A DNA stretch of 64,000 nt from Puccinia triticina (taxonomy: Eukaryota > Basidiomycota > Pucciniomycetes > Pucciniales > Pucciniaceae): positions 6,965,001-7,029,000 of the forward strand of contig NC_070563.1 of assembly GCF_026914185.1 (NCBI RefSeq). The letters are read 5' to 3'. The position numbers and the translations under genes are program-made. How positions within the stretch are numbered: position 1 is the first letter of the stretch; each line of letters opens with the position of its first letter. Below are positions 43,683 through 56,091 of the stretch, in pieces. A model generated the notes under the pieces. The model had not been told where the DNA came from and made no database searches. It saw only the letters and a list, made by a program, of their open reading frames with translations.

Positions 43683-45500
43683 ATGCCGGCCAACCTATTC
43701 TCGGTCCCGATTTTCCTGATATGCTTCCGAGAAGTGCTGGAGGCCGCAATTATTCTCTCGGTCCTGCTGGCCTTGATCGAGCAGATTGTCCGGCCCAACG
43801 ATCACTCGCCGACGGCCACCAAGGACCAACTGTCGATCGAGACCCCTCGTCTGCCTCGTCTCGAAGATCATCTGAACGAATCTCACTTGGAGCTCGAAAG
43901 TCTCGCCAGTCAGGAGGAAGCTGCGCATCCCGCCGGAATCATCAAGGATCATGAAGACTACCGAGAAAAAATTATCAAGCGGATGAGAGTACAGGTAAAT
44001 AGTAACTTTTGTTTTATAAGAAACCCAGTTTCCTTCTCTTTTATTTCATTTTTTTTTTCTTTCTTTGCTGCTCCATCTAAGCTGAATCCCTCATGAATAT
44101 ATAGGTATTCTCAGGAACATTTGTCGGCTTGTTCCTCTCCATGTGCATTGGTGCTGGATTCCTGGCGGTTTACTACACGAAGTTTACAGACATTTACGGA
44201 AACGCCGAGGAGCTATGGGGTAAGTGAAGGGAATGAGTTGCTCCAACGTGTTTAAAAAGAGTGAGCTGAGCCTGATGAGGTAAACGTGCCCTTGCTACAT
44301 ATCTTCCAGAGGGAATCTTCTCTCTCATCGCGTCCGCCATGATATTTGTTATGGGCATCACGATGATGCGAATCGACCGATCTAAAATCAAATGGCGCAT
44401 CAAACTCTCCAAAGCATTCGAGCAAGAGAATATGATCGATGCGGACGGCAAGAGTCCCAAAGTGCTCCCGAGGTTTCGGAAGCTGATGTCCATGCTACGA
44501 GTTGGCGGGAAACGGACGAATTCAGCCGACTCGACAAGCAGCAGATACATCTTGTTCTTCCTGCCCGCATTAACCGTTCTTCGGGAGGGACTTGAAGCAG
44601 TAGTCTTCATTGGCGGCGTAAGTTAAATCCGAAAAAAAGGCTGTATTATGTTTCTTGTGAAGGACTGTCGACCGATGATATTGAACAGGTCTCCCTTGGC
44701 CAACCAGCAACATCGATCCCGATCGCAGCCGTGACCGGAATCCTTCTAGGACTCGTGATCGGATATGCGATCTACAACTCGTCCGCCAGGCTGAATCTGA
44801 GCCTCTTTCTGACAATCTCGACCATCGCATTGCTGTATGTGGGCGCAGGTTTGATTACCAAAGCAGCCTGGTATTTCAAGATGTACAGTTTTATCCGCAT
44901 GTCAGTCCCCTCTCGTCCCCCCCCCCCCCCCCCCCCCCCTCCCTGGAATCCTTTGCAAGCAGGCATTTATATCTCAAGATTGATATTGTTCAGGGTCGGG
45001 GGTGATGCGGCAGAAGCTGGCGATGGACCTGGCTCATTTCCAGTGGATGGATACATCTGGCATCTAGATTATGGTGGGCTTATAAACCTCCTCGAGATAC
45101 ATCCGAGCCTAGCAACAACTAACATCTTTGAATGGCTCTCGCGGCGATCTTTGCAATTGATCAGGAAACCCTGAAAATAAATTGGCTGCAGGCGGATGGA
45201 TGATTTTCGCCGGAGTTTTTGGTACGTGCTCGAATTGATTTTTTCCCGTTCATCTCAGTTAAGGACATGTGTTGAGGATTGACTATCCGTTTGTCTGTCT
45301 TGCGTGTAGGTTGGAACAACACTGGGAGCATCTTAACAGTGATGATCTATATTAGCTTCTGGTTGATTGCCTCGGCGACACTGATCTTTATGAAGTGGCA
45401 CGAGGGTCGCTGTACCATCTTCAACTTCAGCTCCTCCGCGCGAAAGAAGAGGCTTGCACGATTGAATGATAATGGGAAAGACGTCCAGCAGAAAATGTGA
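43683..45500 (+). CDS. FTR1: High-affinity plasma-membrane iron permease Ftr1
   Basis: Seven exons with consistent phases: 43683-43994, 44105-44219, 44310-44617, 44689-44900, 44994-45073, 45192-45221, 45310-45500, giving 415 residues, a normal Ftr1 length. Two REXLE-type iron-binding motifs are present in predicted membrane helices, REVLE (about residues 16-20) and REGLE (about 234-238). GGDAAEAGDGPGSF with WHLDYG and GGWMIFAGVFGWNNTGS match the conserved C-terminal half. About seven hydrophobic segments are visible. Ftr1 moves Fe(III) produced by a multicopper ferroxidase (Fet3) with which it forms a complex. No FET3 neighbour lies in this window, although the two are often adjacent in fungi. 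One intron carries a C-run of 19 or so at 44921-44939. Confidence 0.95.
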
Positions 45501-46238
45501 TCTCCAATGAATGACTGCAGATACATATATCTTTCGACTAATCATTGCAACTTCTTTTACTTATCAAATAAGTTTTCTATTCGAGAGATCACCAATCTTA
45601 CTCCTTGCCCTTAAACAACCATTGGAAACAACTTCAGATTGACTATTGTATCTATCATTGAAGACTTGTGCAGACTTTTTCCTTACAGCCCAGCCACTCT
45701 AAAGCAACAAGCTTGCACCTTGAATATGTGAATATAACCTCAAGACCCTTCATGCACTATCTCCAATGCAAATCATTCTACCTCACATGTGCCTCTGAAG
45801 ATATATTGAGTGATTGTACAAAAAAACTGCAAAGGCCGTGAAAAAGCTTGACTCAATGGAAAATCACTCAAGATATCTTCAGAGGCAGGGTAGAATGATT
45901 TGCATTGGAGATAGTGCATGAAGGGTTTTGAGGTTATATTCACATATTCAAGGGTGTCACACACACCAGGGCTTGCATTGACCCATAGCACACAAACTAT
46001 ACCTCTGAACTGGCGCACCAATGGGCCCCTACGGCAAAGAAAGATGTGTGAAATGATGCATACATTACATGTGAATAAACCGAGCACGACCAATACATAT
46101 GTACATTGAGCCAGAGATAACAGTAACACAGAAAATGTTCCAGTTTTCTCAGAGAGAGAGATAGAGAGAGAGAGAATATCCTAAACTGGTGATGATCAGC
46201 TTGATGGGTGATGGATGAAGGAATAGCAAAAGCGCTTA
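45501..46238. other. Intergenic between convergent FTR1 and EME1
   Basis: Holds a 236-bp hairpin MITE (45718-45953) and an AG-rich microsatellite at about 46148-46175. No gene. Confidence 0.6.
45718..45953. mobile_element. Short hairpin MITE downstream of FTR1
   Basis: Arms of about 95 bp, starting CCTTGAATATGTGAATATA and ending in the complement, with a loop of about 45 bases around 45815-45860. The arms match at most positions. No clear target duplication. Confidence 0.8.
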
Positions 46239-48385
46239 TCAAAGACAGGCGTCGCCGTTCTTGGTGTTATACATGATTTCGAAGATTCGTTTGGAAGTCA
46301 CTTTGCCGATCTTCCTGTTAGAATTGACCGCAGTGACCGCATTTGACTTCTACGAGCAGGACAACCACACGCCCAAGAAAAAGAAAGAAAAAAAAATCCC
46401 CCGTCACGAGACAGATCGATGAAAAAACGGGGAGAGGAGAGAAGAAAGAGAGATAGAGTTGGGGATGCTAACCGAACAGCCGACCAACATGTCCTCGGCC
46501 CACTGTACGCCATGCTTCTGGATCCCTTGTTCCCACGCCTGATACAAGCACTTCAGAGTCGGGAACTTAGCGACGATTCCTTTGGCCTCGTTCTCGGTCA
46601 CCCGGGTCAAGCTGCTCAGCATCTTGATGTACGTGTCCTCGTAGTTTGTCCCCTTCGTCCCCGATACTTCCAATCTTAGTGCCGACTTCAACTCTTGCTT
46701 CCTCGATCTGGATCATACGCAAAAATGGCACGCAAAAAAAAACGTTGAGCAGATTGAGCTCATGGGGCAAATGATGATGGTGGGATGGTGGGATAGACAC
46801 TTACTTGTAAGGTCTCACGCCAATCTCCATCGTCATCTCCCAGAGCCAGTTGGCGAACTCGTTCTTCTCTTCGACACGAATGACGAAAGCCTTCGTGACG
46901 AGCTTCATGACCTCCAACTCCTTCAAGATCTTGTCCCGACTGTTTCGGGGAAGAGCTGACCCGCTTTTGCTCTTAGTCTTGGGGGCACAGGGGGGCGGCT
47001 CGTTCCGCTGTGCGGCCAGTCTTTCCCGGGCTTCGTTCGTGATCATCGCATCCTCGTTCCTCCGCTCTGCTCTGAGGATCGTCTCTAAGCCTGAAATCAC
47101 AATAAACAGCTATTGATCATGGACATATATCAGTACATGGATGCTGAGCATCAGAAACACCCAAGCATATTGGGGACGACCCGACCTGGTCTTGGGGGTA
47201 ATGAGATTTGATCACTTGGGCCTTCTTCATCAACTGGTCGGTTCCCGAAGCAATAACCTCATCGACCTCCTTGCCGGTCCAAACGACCAGGACGGTGGGC
47301 TCGGAAGTCTCCTTACTCTGGCCCACGCCGAGGGGGATAAAGATCCCGCGCTCCTCGTCCCATTCCTTGGTGGCCGTCCGGACCCATCTGACCACGCCTT
47401 GCAGCTCGCTGCTCTCGTCATCAATCTCGCCCGGGGGGTTCATCACACACCCTTCGGTGGACGCGATTCGCTGCTCCAACACTTCACAGGCTTTCGCAAA
47501 CGGATGCAGCTTCGATTTCTTCAGCGACTTGGGCACCCACATCCGTACTTCAGCCACCGTTTCTTTCCGGTTCAGTGTCAGTTTGTTCGCCTCTCGCTGG
47601 AGTCGATTGTCGAGTTTTTCTTTCTCCTTGGCCGCCTTTTAAGAGTAACAGAGAGAGAGAGAGAAAGAAACCAACTCAGACCTTGGATAGGAGAATACAA
47701 GGATCGGGAAAAGGTACAAGCATACCTTTTTAGCCTCCCGGAGCAGTCGAGCCTGCGCGGCTTGAGCCTGCTTCTCGGTTCGATTAGTAGTGGCTTTGCT
47801 GATGGGTGCGGAAGTTGGAGGAGGGCTTGGATGACTAGAGGATTGTCTACTGGGTAATGGATTGGGAGGCGAAGGATTACGATTGCCACCGAAGTTGAAA
47901 TCTTCCAAGTCTGGCAATAGGGGGCTGGAGCCCAGCTCGATAATCGCGGACCTCTTGTCTGGGGGCGGAGAGCTTGGGCGAGACTTGTTCGTTTCTTGCC
48001 GATCTTTGACACGCGGGTTGCGCGTGGGGGGCAGGGGTAGAGGGTCTGGAAGTGCTGGAGATGGCGAACGGCGCGGAAGGTGGGGAAGCTCCGGAGAGGA
48101 GGGCAGTGGGCTGGACGAGTGTGAAGAAGGAGGGCCTTTGGGGCGGGTGGAGGCTGATTGGAGGTTTCGTTTAGTGCTTCTTTCGCAGTCCTCGTCTGAA
48201 TCCGCATGGGAGCTGGGGTCGCTGTTGATAGTTTTCTCTGCTGGTCGTTTCAAGGTCTTTGGAAGCGGCAGGGGGCTGAGTGATGGCAGCTTCTCTTGGA
48301 CAGGCCGTCTCGGTTTCCAGCTGGTTTTTTTTGTCGCTTGAGCTGGCTGGGAAGGCACGATCTCGATGTCTGAATCCGAGTCCAT
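46239..48385 (-). CDS. EME1: Eme1/Mms4 subunit of the Mus81 structure-specific endonuclease
   Basis: Five exons with consistent phases: 48385-47726, 47635-47186, 47109-46805, 46707-46473, 46349-46239, coding 586 residues. The first 220 residues are disordered and Ser/Pro-rich with an acidic start (DSDSDIEIV, reminiscent of a SUMO-interacting motif). A coiled-coil (KEKEKLDNRLQREAN) leads into the ERCC4-like domain (VLVVWTGKEVDEVI, LMKKAQVIKSHYP, LFIVISGLETILR) and a C-terminal helix-hairpin-helix region (YIKMLSSLTRVTENEAKGIVAKFPTLKCLY). Eme1 is the catalytically inactive partner that positions Mus81 on branched recombination and fork intermediates. The frame is open upstream to 48772; I chose ATG 48385 because the acidic start resembles the family, so a longer N-terminus remains possible. 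Confidence 0.88.
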
Positions 48386-48948
48386 CCTTCTAGCAAGGTC
48401 ACCGTATCCGGGGAGAATCACGCTGGTGGCGAGTTTTTTTCTGTTATCCTGTGCGACCAGAGAAGGACGACCTGGGCAGAGACGGTGTTTGAAGCGAAGG
48501 TGACTTGTGAAGTCGTAGTTGCGGAGAGACCCGCCCCAGGCTTCGCCGGGCAAGGGCAGGCGCCGGGCGGCCGGGGCACGTCGCGGCAAAAGTGAGGAAA
48601 ATGGCAGCACAATCAACAGCTGATGCTGGCCATCCCTCGACGAAAGGAAAAGCTCATTCGGTGGCCATACCGTCCACATCCACTCAAAAAAACCTTCGGT
48701 GGAAGGACACGCAGTTGCAGCCAAGCAAAACATCTCATCAAATGATGATTTGAAAAGAAAATACATATACACAAATTGTATGCTAAGGGGATTGGATGTG
48801 TGTATCTGCTACATTTGCTCTTCTTTATGTTTTCATTTTTTTTTCATTTTTGACACGACTTCTGTATCCGCAAAAGTGAGAACGAGGGGGGGAAATGCTG
48901 CATCTTTTTTCAAGAATTGGGGAATCTCTGTAGGAGATACATGGCCCC
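48386..48948. promoter_or_regulatory. EME1 upstream region and TRP5 3' end
   Basis: About 560 bp between the TRP5 stop and the EME1 start, both on the minus strand. T-rich near 48831-48850. No element recognised. Confidence 0.45.
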
Positions 48949-51697
48949 TCAAGGAGCAATGTGCCAATCCAGCGCGTCGGCGAACTTGGGCAACTGTTGA
49001 GCAATCTGCTCCACGTCCTTATCTCCTCTGCCAGATAAACACTAGAGAGTGGGAGGAAGGAAGACAATCAGCAGCTGATCTCCACGCTTCAGATGGGCCA
49101 TCAACACAACCGTACCATGACGATATTGGCATCCTTTCCGAGTTCTCTAGCCACCTCGGCGGTGCTCCAGATAGCATGAGCGGTTTCGAGAGCCGGGATG
49201 ATCCCTTCGTACTGGACGCACAACCGGAATCCTTTCAAGGCCTCGAGGTCGGTCGCCACCCGGTACTCGGCCCGCCCGGCGTCCTTCAAGAACGAGTGTT
49301 CCGGGCCGACGCCGGGGTAATCGAGCCCGGCGGAGATCGAATGCGTCTCCGCGATCTGCCCGCTCGGGCTCTGTAGAATGTAGGTCAGCACCCCGTGGAG
49401 CACTCCCTTCGTCCCCTTGGCCAACGTCGCCGAGTGCCGATCGGTGTCCGTCCCACTTCCTCCCGCTTCTACCCCGATCATCCGCACGCTTTTCTCATTG
49501 ATAAACGGGTGGAAAGTACTGCTCGCAGAAAATAAAAAGCCTGCTCAGAATCAATCGTGCCTTCCTTCTAACCCCAGAAAAACCAACTCACCCGATAGCA
49601 TTGCTGCCACCACCCACACAGGCAATCACGGCATCTGGCAATTTGCCGATTTCAGCTAGGAGCTGTTCCTTGATCTCTCGTCCGATCACGCTTTGGAAGT
49701 CCCGGACAATCGTAGGGAATGGATGAGGGCCGATGGCCGAGCCTACGAGATAATGTGTTGTGGCAACATTCGTCACCCAGTCACGCATGGCCTCGTCTAG
49801 AAAAAGAAGAGCCATTTTCAATCAGCTTTTTTCTACGGAAAAAAAAATTCCATGATCATGGGGGAAAAAAACACTCAACTGATAGCATCTTTCAGGGTCT
49901 GACTGCCACTGGTCACCGCGACTACCTGAGCGCCGAGCATTTTCATTCGGAAGACGTTCAAAGATTGGCGACGGGCATCCTCAGCACCCATATAAACGAC
50001 ACATTCCATCCCGAACCTTGCACAGACAGTAGCGGTGGCGACGCCATGCTGCCCGGCGCCAGTCTCGGCGATGATCCGAGTCTTGCCCAGTCGACGAGCC
50101 AGAAGGATCTGCCCGACCGCATTGTTGATCTTGTGGGAGCCAGTGTGGTTGAGATCCTCGCGCTTGAACCAGATCTTGGCTCCCCCGACATGCTCGGTCA
50201 GTCGCTCTGCGAAATACAACCCCGAGGGACGGTTCATGTATCCGTAGTAGCTCTTGAACTCGGCCTGGAACTTCGGGTCGGCCATCGCCTCGCGGTGACA
50301 GGTCTCCAATTCGAGCAAGCAGTCGACCAGGGCTTCGGGGACGTATTGGCCACCGAACTCGCCAAAGCGATAAGGCAAACTGTTGTCAGGAGTCGGTTGT
50401 TTGGAGGTCCCGTTTGTCGTTGGGTGGGCGTGGCCATTGGTCATGAGTGTCGAGAGCTGTGAGACAAGACCATTGATTGCATTCTTCACCGGGGCCTTGC
50501 GTGGACGACCCGCTTTGCCTCCACACAAGCCTTCACAGAATTGCTGGACAGCCTTGACGGCACCTTCACCTTGGTTAAGTTTCAGAACCTCGATGATTTT
50601 GGATCCTACGACCACTCCATCTGCGAGCCCTCCGACGTGGTCAAAGTGATCTGCCGTTGAGATACCGAAGCCGACTGCCAGTGGGATCGAGTTGTCGGTA
50701 CCGGCATGAGAGAATTTTCGGATCCGAGAAATAAGATCGGGCAGTGAGGTTGCGACCTTTTCACTTGTACCTGTAGTACCCAGCTAGTAGTCACATTGAG
50801 AAGAAATTGCTTGGTGAGATACGTAAAACTCGTAAGAAACCAGCGTAAAAAATACTTACCTTTGAGACTACATACATAAATGAATCCGCTATCGAGCTCA
50901 AGAAACCGATTCGAGAGTCAGTCGTTGTTGGTGCGATGAGAGGTACATAGCTCAAGCTGTTGTTGTCAGGGAGGTCAGTGAAGTGAGGTATGTTTTTTTT
51001 TTCTTTTTCTTTATAAAGCCCAGTTGAAAACGAACCCGGCACCGGTACACAGGGTTCGGAACTTGACGGCCTCTTCGGGCGGTAGATCGACGACAATGAA
51101 TCCGTTGGCGCCGGCTTGTTTAGCATCGGCAATCGAGGCCTGTTCTCCATGAGCCATGAGAGGGTTGTAGTAACCTGAGAAATTCCGTTCAGTACGTACG
51201 ATAAGCAGGATATGTACAGCCGAGACCAAGAAGACACTGACCCATTAAGATGACTGGGGCTTTCAATCCCTGCGATCTGGCTTCGGAAACGAATTTCAAA
51301 CATCTTCGGTAATCGACATTGTGACTAAGGGCGACCTGTAGTGAAAAGGGAACGGATGGATACGAAATGATGAGAATTGGGGCGTTGGGGGAGGGAGAGA
51401 GGTGACGGACATTATTAGACTCTTGGATGGCGGGTCCGTCGGCCAAAGGGTCGGTGAACGGCACGCCCAATTCGATGATGTCGGCCCCGCCGGCTTCCAT
51501 GGCCAGCATCAACGGGACCGTCGCCTCGGGGTTAGGATAGCCTGGGCAAGAAGCCAGCAGTCAGTCGGCGATCTTGGATGCCCCGATCGAGCGAGATGAG
51601 AGGGGGAGGCTAGCGTACCGGCAGTGATGAAGGTGACAAAGACCGGGAGGTCTCTGGCCGCCTTCTCTGTGAAGACATTCCGGAGCTGGACTGCCAT
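48949..51697 (-). CDS. TRP5: Bifunctional tryptophan synthase (alpha-beta fusion)
   Basis: Nine exons with consistent phases: 51697-51619, 51541-51411, 51335-51242, 51174-51036, 50956-50860, 50783-49880, 49796-49592, 49518-49116, 49041-48949, giving 714 residues, close to the fungal norm. The N-terminal alpha domain turns indole-3-glycerol phosphate into indole, with catalytic Glu50 ([11 protein letters not shown]) and Asp61 (DPLADG). The linker has [15 protein letters not shown]. The C-terminal beta domain joins indole and serine using PLP bound to Lys398 ([11 protein letters not shown]), with the phosphate-binding GGGSNA at about residue 543 and [12 protein letters not shown]. Last step of tryptophan synthesis, cytosolic. 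No key residue is missing. Confidence 0.96.
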
Positions 51698-52576
51698 GGT
51701 GGGATATGGGTTGGGTGTGTGCGTGTGTGTGGTTGGTTCTGGAGTGGGTATCGAGGTCGTGGTGGGCGGGGGATGGTCGATGGGCGAGGGTGTTTTATAC
51801 AGCCTCAGCCTGCCGTGGCCATCGACACAGCAAACCCCCATCTGGCATCGCCCATCGGGCAAACGCAGAACGCTTCTGGGCTGGAGATATTTGAGGGCAA
51901 GCTTGAAGACTCGTCTGAGAGGACTCGGCACGCTTCATCACCACCCCAAGAGAGAGACAGACGAACCTCGTTTGAAAGGATGGGCACTGACAACACATGG
52001 CGACTGGATAGGAAATATACAAGCTCAACATGAGGGGTTGGCCGCGGAAAGCTAAATATCATTTCTCAAGGATCCACACAGCCTTCAACAGAAAATTGAT
52101 CTGCATCCAACGCATGCTTTTCCAGGTGCATAGCCACTTCTACCCATTTGTGACCAACTATCCCTGATTCTTAATGTATCCCAAGAATAAGGAAACTCTA
52201 TCTTCAAAGTTCAGGTGAAAAGGATACAAGCCAAACAGGAAAGTGACAAAGACTTAGTAGGGCAATCTGCATCCATCCCAAAGTCAAGAACAGAGGCAGA
52301 ATCAGATCGTCATCATTCTTTGTTATAACCTGCGCATATTCTTTATCTATTTCCACAGTCTCTGGCTTTTAAAGGTCAACTAAAAAAAAACATACACCAA
52401 ACAGCAGGATGGCGTGGGTTTTTTTTATTCATGGTAGAAGAGGGTGATCTTACAAAGCACACAGCCTGACGAGGCGAGAACGAAGCCACTATTCAAACAA
52501 CTTTATACGTAGAATGTGAGGGTGATCTCAGTAAAACAAAGATGCTCGGCTGGGGTGAGGGAGGGCCGGATTAGAA
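51698..52576. promoter_or_regulatory. TRP5 upstream region
   Basis: GT-rich just upstream of the start (51710-51740, plus strand). Plus-strand frames at 51624-52055 are antisense or intergenic with no domain. No TGACTC Gcn4-type site stood out in my reading. Confidence 0.4.
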
Positions 52577-53531
52577 TCATTTCCGAGGAGGAGGCGGAGG
52601 GGGAGGCAAGAGCGGGGGGACGAGGGCGTCAGCGGCAGCCGAGCCGGAGGATTTCTTGGTTGTCGATGAGGCAGACCGGCCGCCCCCGAAGGAGATCGAG
52701 ATCGTTTGGCCCTCCTTCAGCGAGAAGTCCCGCTTCGGACCGCTGGGAATGTGCGGCGACGGTCCTTGATCCACTTCCTCCCGCTTACTGGTGCTTCGTT
52801 GTCGCCTTTTTGTTTCAGAATGGGGATCATATGATCAGCTTCCTGATTATTGCATAGGTTGCTTCTATTGTCATACATGGCTCAAAGGGAAAGAGAAAAA
52901 AAAAACTGAACTTGGTCCAATCCTGAAGAGCCACATTGAAATCAAAACTGTCGGAGCGTTCGGGGAAGCCCATCCCAAGAAAAGCCCGCTGACCGGTCGA
53001 GGCATCTTCGACCCTAACCACGTAATAGCGCGAGGAATCCAGGACGGGTTCGACGGATTTCCCGTCGAGCGTATAGGGACAGTTCGCGAACAACTCGCCT
53101 ATTAATGTATTCATGTGCGGTTATGTCCGTTTCAAGGCGTCAAAATCTGGCGGGCGATGAAGAGCCGTAGAAAAGAGAGAAGAGAAAGTGCTGAAAACTG
53201 ACCGGTATCCGCATCCTCCAACCGAATAAAACATTTAGTAGAATTGGAAGGGTCGTTCTCGGAACCTCTCTCAAGGATCCTGAGTCTGCCTTTCCAAAGA
53301 AAGGCCTCCATGTCGCCCCATTCCGCGGCCTTATAGCCTGCAGAGGATGTCCTGGAACGCCACCAAACAAAGCAGAACATTCAGCAGCACATCTCGCAGC
53401 TCGCCCTCCCCCCCCCCCCCATTGCCCCGGTAGCAGCAGATCTGTACGTACCGTGGGGGTAATCGGTAGACGTAACACTCTCGCGCAATCCAGAGAACCG
53501 ATTCGAATTCATCATCCGCTGCATTCATCAT
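52577..53531 (-). CDS. NECAP-like endocytic adaptor (PHear domain)
   Basis: Four exons with consistent phases: 53531-53452, 53351-53203, 53098-52912, 52805-52577, coding 214 residues. The order matches the NECAP family: [18 protein letters not shown] start, [34 protein letters not shown], a conserved YYVVRVED, and the signature [21 protein letters not shown], then [26 protein letters not shown]. The tail is proline-rich and ends in PPPPPPPRK without an obvious WVXF motif. NECAP proteins bind AP-2 and act in clathrin-mediated endocytosis. Start at 53531 gives [16 protein letters not shown], as expected. Confidence 0.92.
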
Positions 53532-53735
53532 TTTATAGAAATTATCTCCTGTCTATCTCACTTTACAAACAAAATCCACGATCAAGAGACAGATCAGGTA
53601 TTAGTAACATCACTGTCTGGGCATCCACGTACATATACTTGATTAGTGTTGGCCTGCGATGGTTGGTGCTCACGTCGTATGTAGTCCTCTTTTCGGAGTA
53701 AATATTCAAGTCGAAGGCTGGAAGTTATCAAGTTA
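53532..53735. promoter_or_regulatory. NECAP upstream region
   Basis: About 200 bp, AT-richer than the gene; nothing specific recognised. Confidence 0.35.
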
Positions 53736-54540
53736 GTAGCTGGGGTTGTCCCGAACTTAACACAAGTCCCTCCCTCACGCCTACGCTCGGGGGGGCCCGA
53801 AGGGCCCGCCTCCCGAAGGGAGGGACTTGCACCTCAAGTCAGCTTACGAGGGGGAGAGCTACCGGCCAAATGGCTGGGGAGTGATCTCATCCCACTATAT
53901 CCCCCATTAGCCTTCAGATAACCATTGGGCCCTTGGCACCATTAGAAGCGCAAGGCTTTGTGCATACCTCACACCACTTGAAACTTCTGAATAGCTCCAT
54001 CCCCTCGCAAGAATCATCCTGTAAAGAAAATACCGTTGTAAACAATCCGACCTTTTCAGGACCGGATATCCCAGCAGATATCCCTGGTGCAAGTACATAA
54101 TATACCTTGCACTGAGTAACAATTCAGAAACCAGAGACTATCATTTTAAAGATGACATCTGGCCCCATGTAAGTCACCGAACCGTGAGAGGGTGCGTGAA
54201 CCAATGATCCAACCGGTTCGCCAGCTGCCGGGCAAAATGCTGGGACATCGCTGACTAGCAATCACAAGCAACTGCTTATTTCAAGGCAAATCACCCCCAA
54301 AAAAGTATGAAAAAATGCCTGAGAAACAAGTCTACAAAATGTTCTCCTCAGAATTCCATGAAAGGTGGTTGCTTGTGTTTAATGAGCTGTTTATTCCAAA
54401 AAAGAAGAAATTCATGTAAATTTCTCAAAATGCTCAGGCCACGCGGCCAACTTTGGGGGTAAGCCTCTCCTACGGAGAGTCCCTTCGGGACCCCCGTTCG
54501 AGAGGCTTTGTTAAGCTCGGGGTTGTCCCCGCTCGCCAGT
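53736..54540. mobile_element. Inverted-repeat element with branched hairpins at both ends
   Basis: The left end has CCCGAACTTAACACAAGTCC and the right end the related inverted TTGTTAAGCTCGGGG. Next to the left end AAGTCCCTCCC pairs with GGGAGGGACTT around inner GC hairpins (53760-53832). At the right end AAGCCTCTC pairs with GAGAGGCTT around GTCCCTTCGGGAC (54462-54514). No coding capacity. Its ends resemble the right end of the element at 38930-40120. Confidence 0.5.
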
Positions 54541-55036
54541 GCCGCCGCGATCTGTGATTCTGGCTGTGAACCCCTGGTAACCCACCTATCACGACCCAAC
54601 GTGGCCCAGTGCATCCAAGACAACGGTAATGTTATTTACAAAAAAAAGGACAAATGTCTTTTTCTTTCTTGGTTGAGAGCAGCGAATTCAACAAAGTGTC
54701 TTGGAAAAACATATCTGGTTGTCAACTCAACAAACCGACAAACCATCACCAGGAAAAAATTCATGTCAACTGGGGGCAGGTGACATGAAGGAACACAGGC
54801 TGAGACTCTGCCACAATTTCAGCATGACTCTGTGCAACATTTTGTTTTACTCATTTGCGCACCGGTGAGTAAGATTGAGTCAGCTCATCCACCAACATTG
54901 CTGAACTCCTGAGCTCAAAAGTTGGAGTTCAGACTTTTGTTCAGCTTCAGTTGCAAGGATATGTATTTACACCTTGAGACGGATCTCTCTTGACTATGGC
55001 CATTGTGTGGCTGGCCATTGCCATTGACACCACTCA
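54541..55036. other. Gene-free stretch
   Basis: No gene or repeat recognised. Confidence 0.45.
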
Positions 55037-55950
55037 ATGGCCCGTACATACTGGCCATCCAGTGGGGCTTTGCTTGATGGCCGGTACACATCACCACCAT
55101 CCAGTGATCCAGGGAGGCTTGCCTCTGCTCATGAATGGCCCATATTGAGCAGGGGCTTGCCTCTGCTCAATGGCACATATCAAGCAGGGGCTTGCCTCTG
55201 CTCGATGGACCATATTGAGCAGGGACTTGCCTCTGCTCAATGGCCCATATCAAGCAGGGGCTTGCCTCTGCTTGAGAGAAATAAAGGAACTGGAAGATTC
55301 ATTCCATGTGATTTAGTGATGGCCTATACACACCGGCCATCAAGCAGGGGCTTCCCTCTGCTTGATGGCCCATACACACCGGACATTGAGCAGGGGTTTC
55401 CCTCTGCTCAATGGCCCATATCAAGCAGGGGCTTGCCTCTGCTCAATGGCCCATATCAAGCAGGGGCTTGCCTCTGCTCAATGGCCTATACACACCGGCC
55501 ATTGAGCAGGGGCTTCCCTCTGCTTGATGGCCCATACACACCGGCCATTGAGCAGGGGCTTCCCCCTGCTCAATGGCCCATACACACCGGCCATCAAGCA
55601 GGGGCTTGCCCCTGCTCAATGACCCATACACACCGGCCATGGAGCAGGGGCTTCCCTCTGCTCAATGGCCCATATTGAGCAGGGGCTTCCCTCTGCTCAA
55701 TGGCCCATATTGAGCAGGGGCTTGCCTCTGCTCAATGGCCCATACACACCAGCCATTGAGCAGGGGCTTCCCTCTGCTCAATGGCCCATACACACCGGCC
55801 ATTGAGCAGGGGCTTGCCTCTGCTCAATGGCCCATACACACCGGCCATTGAGCAGGGGCTTGCCTCTGCTCAATGGCCCATACACACCGGCCGGCCATCC
55901 AGCAGGGGCTTGCCTCTGCTTGATGGCCCATACACACCGGCCCTGTGTTG
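55037..55950. repeat. Palindromic minisatellite
   Basis: About twenty units of GAGCAGGGGCTTGCCTCTGCTCAATGGCCCATA with or without a CACACCGGCC spacer (about 33 or 46 bp). Each unit contains the inverted pair TTGAGCAGGGGC and GCCTCTGCTCAA, so every unit can form a hairpin. All frames are long only because of the repetition. Confidence 0.92.
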
Positions 55951-56091
55951 TCCTCCTTGATGCAAGGGCTTGGCCAAGTCCACCCCAAGGCCCCTGTATC
56001 ATTGCAAGCACAAGCTGCGCCATGGAGTGCAGGGAAGCCCAGCTGGATGACCAGAGAAGGGGAAAGCCCAGCTCATTTGTATATATGTATG
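55951..56091. other. Spacer between minisatellite and microsatellite
   Basis: About 140 bp of non-repetitive sequence; no gene. Confidence 0.5.

Noticed and set aside
43268..43798. 176-codon minus-strand ORF overlapping the FTR1 start.
   Set aside because: Antisense to a well-supported exon, no domain, no splice continuation.
51624..52055. 143-codon plus-strand ORF near the TRP5 start.
   Set aside because: Antisense to TRP5 exon 1 and its promoter, with simple GT-rich composition and no domain.
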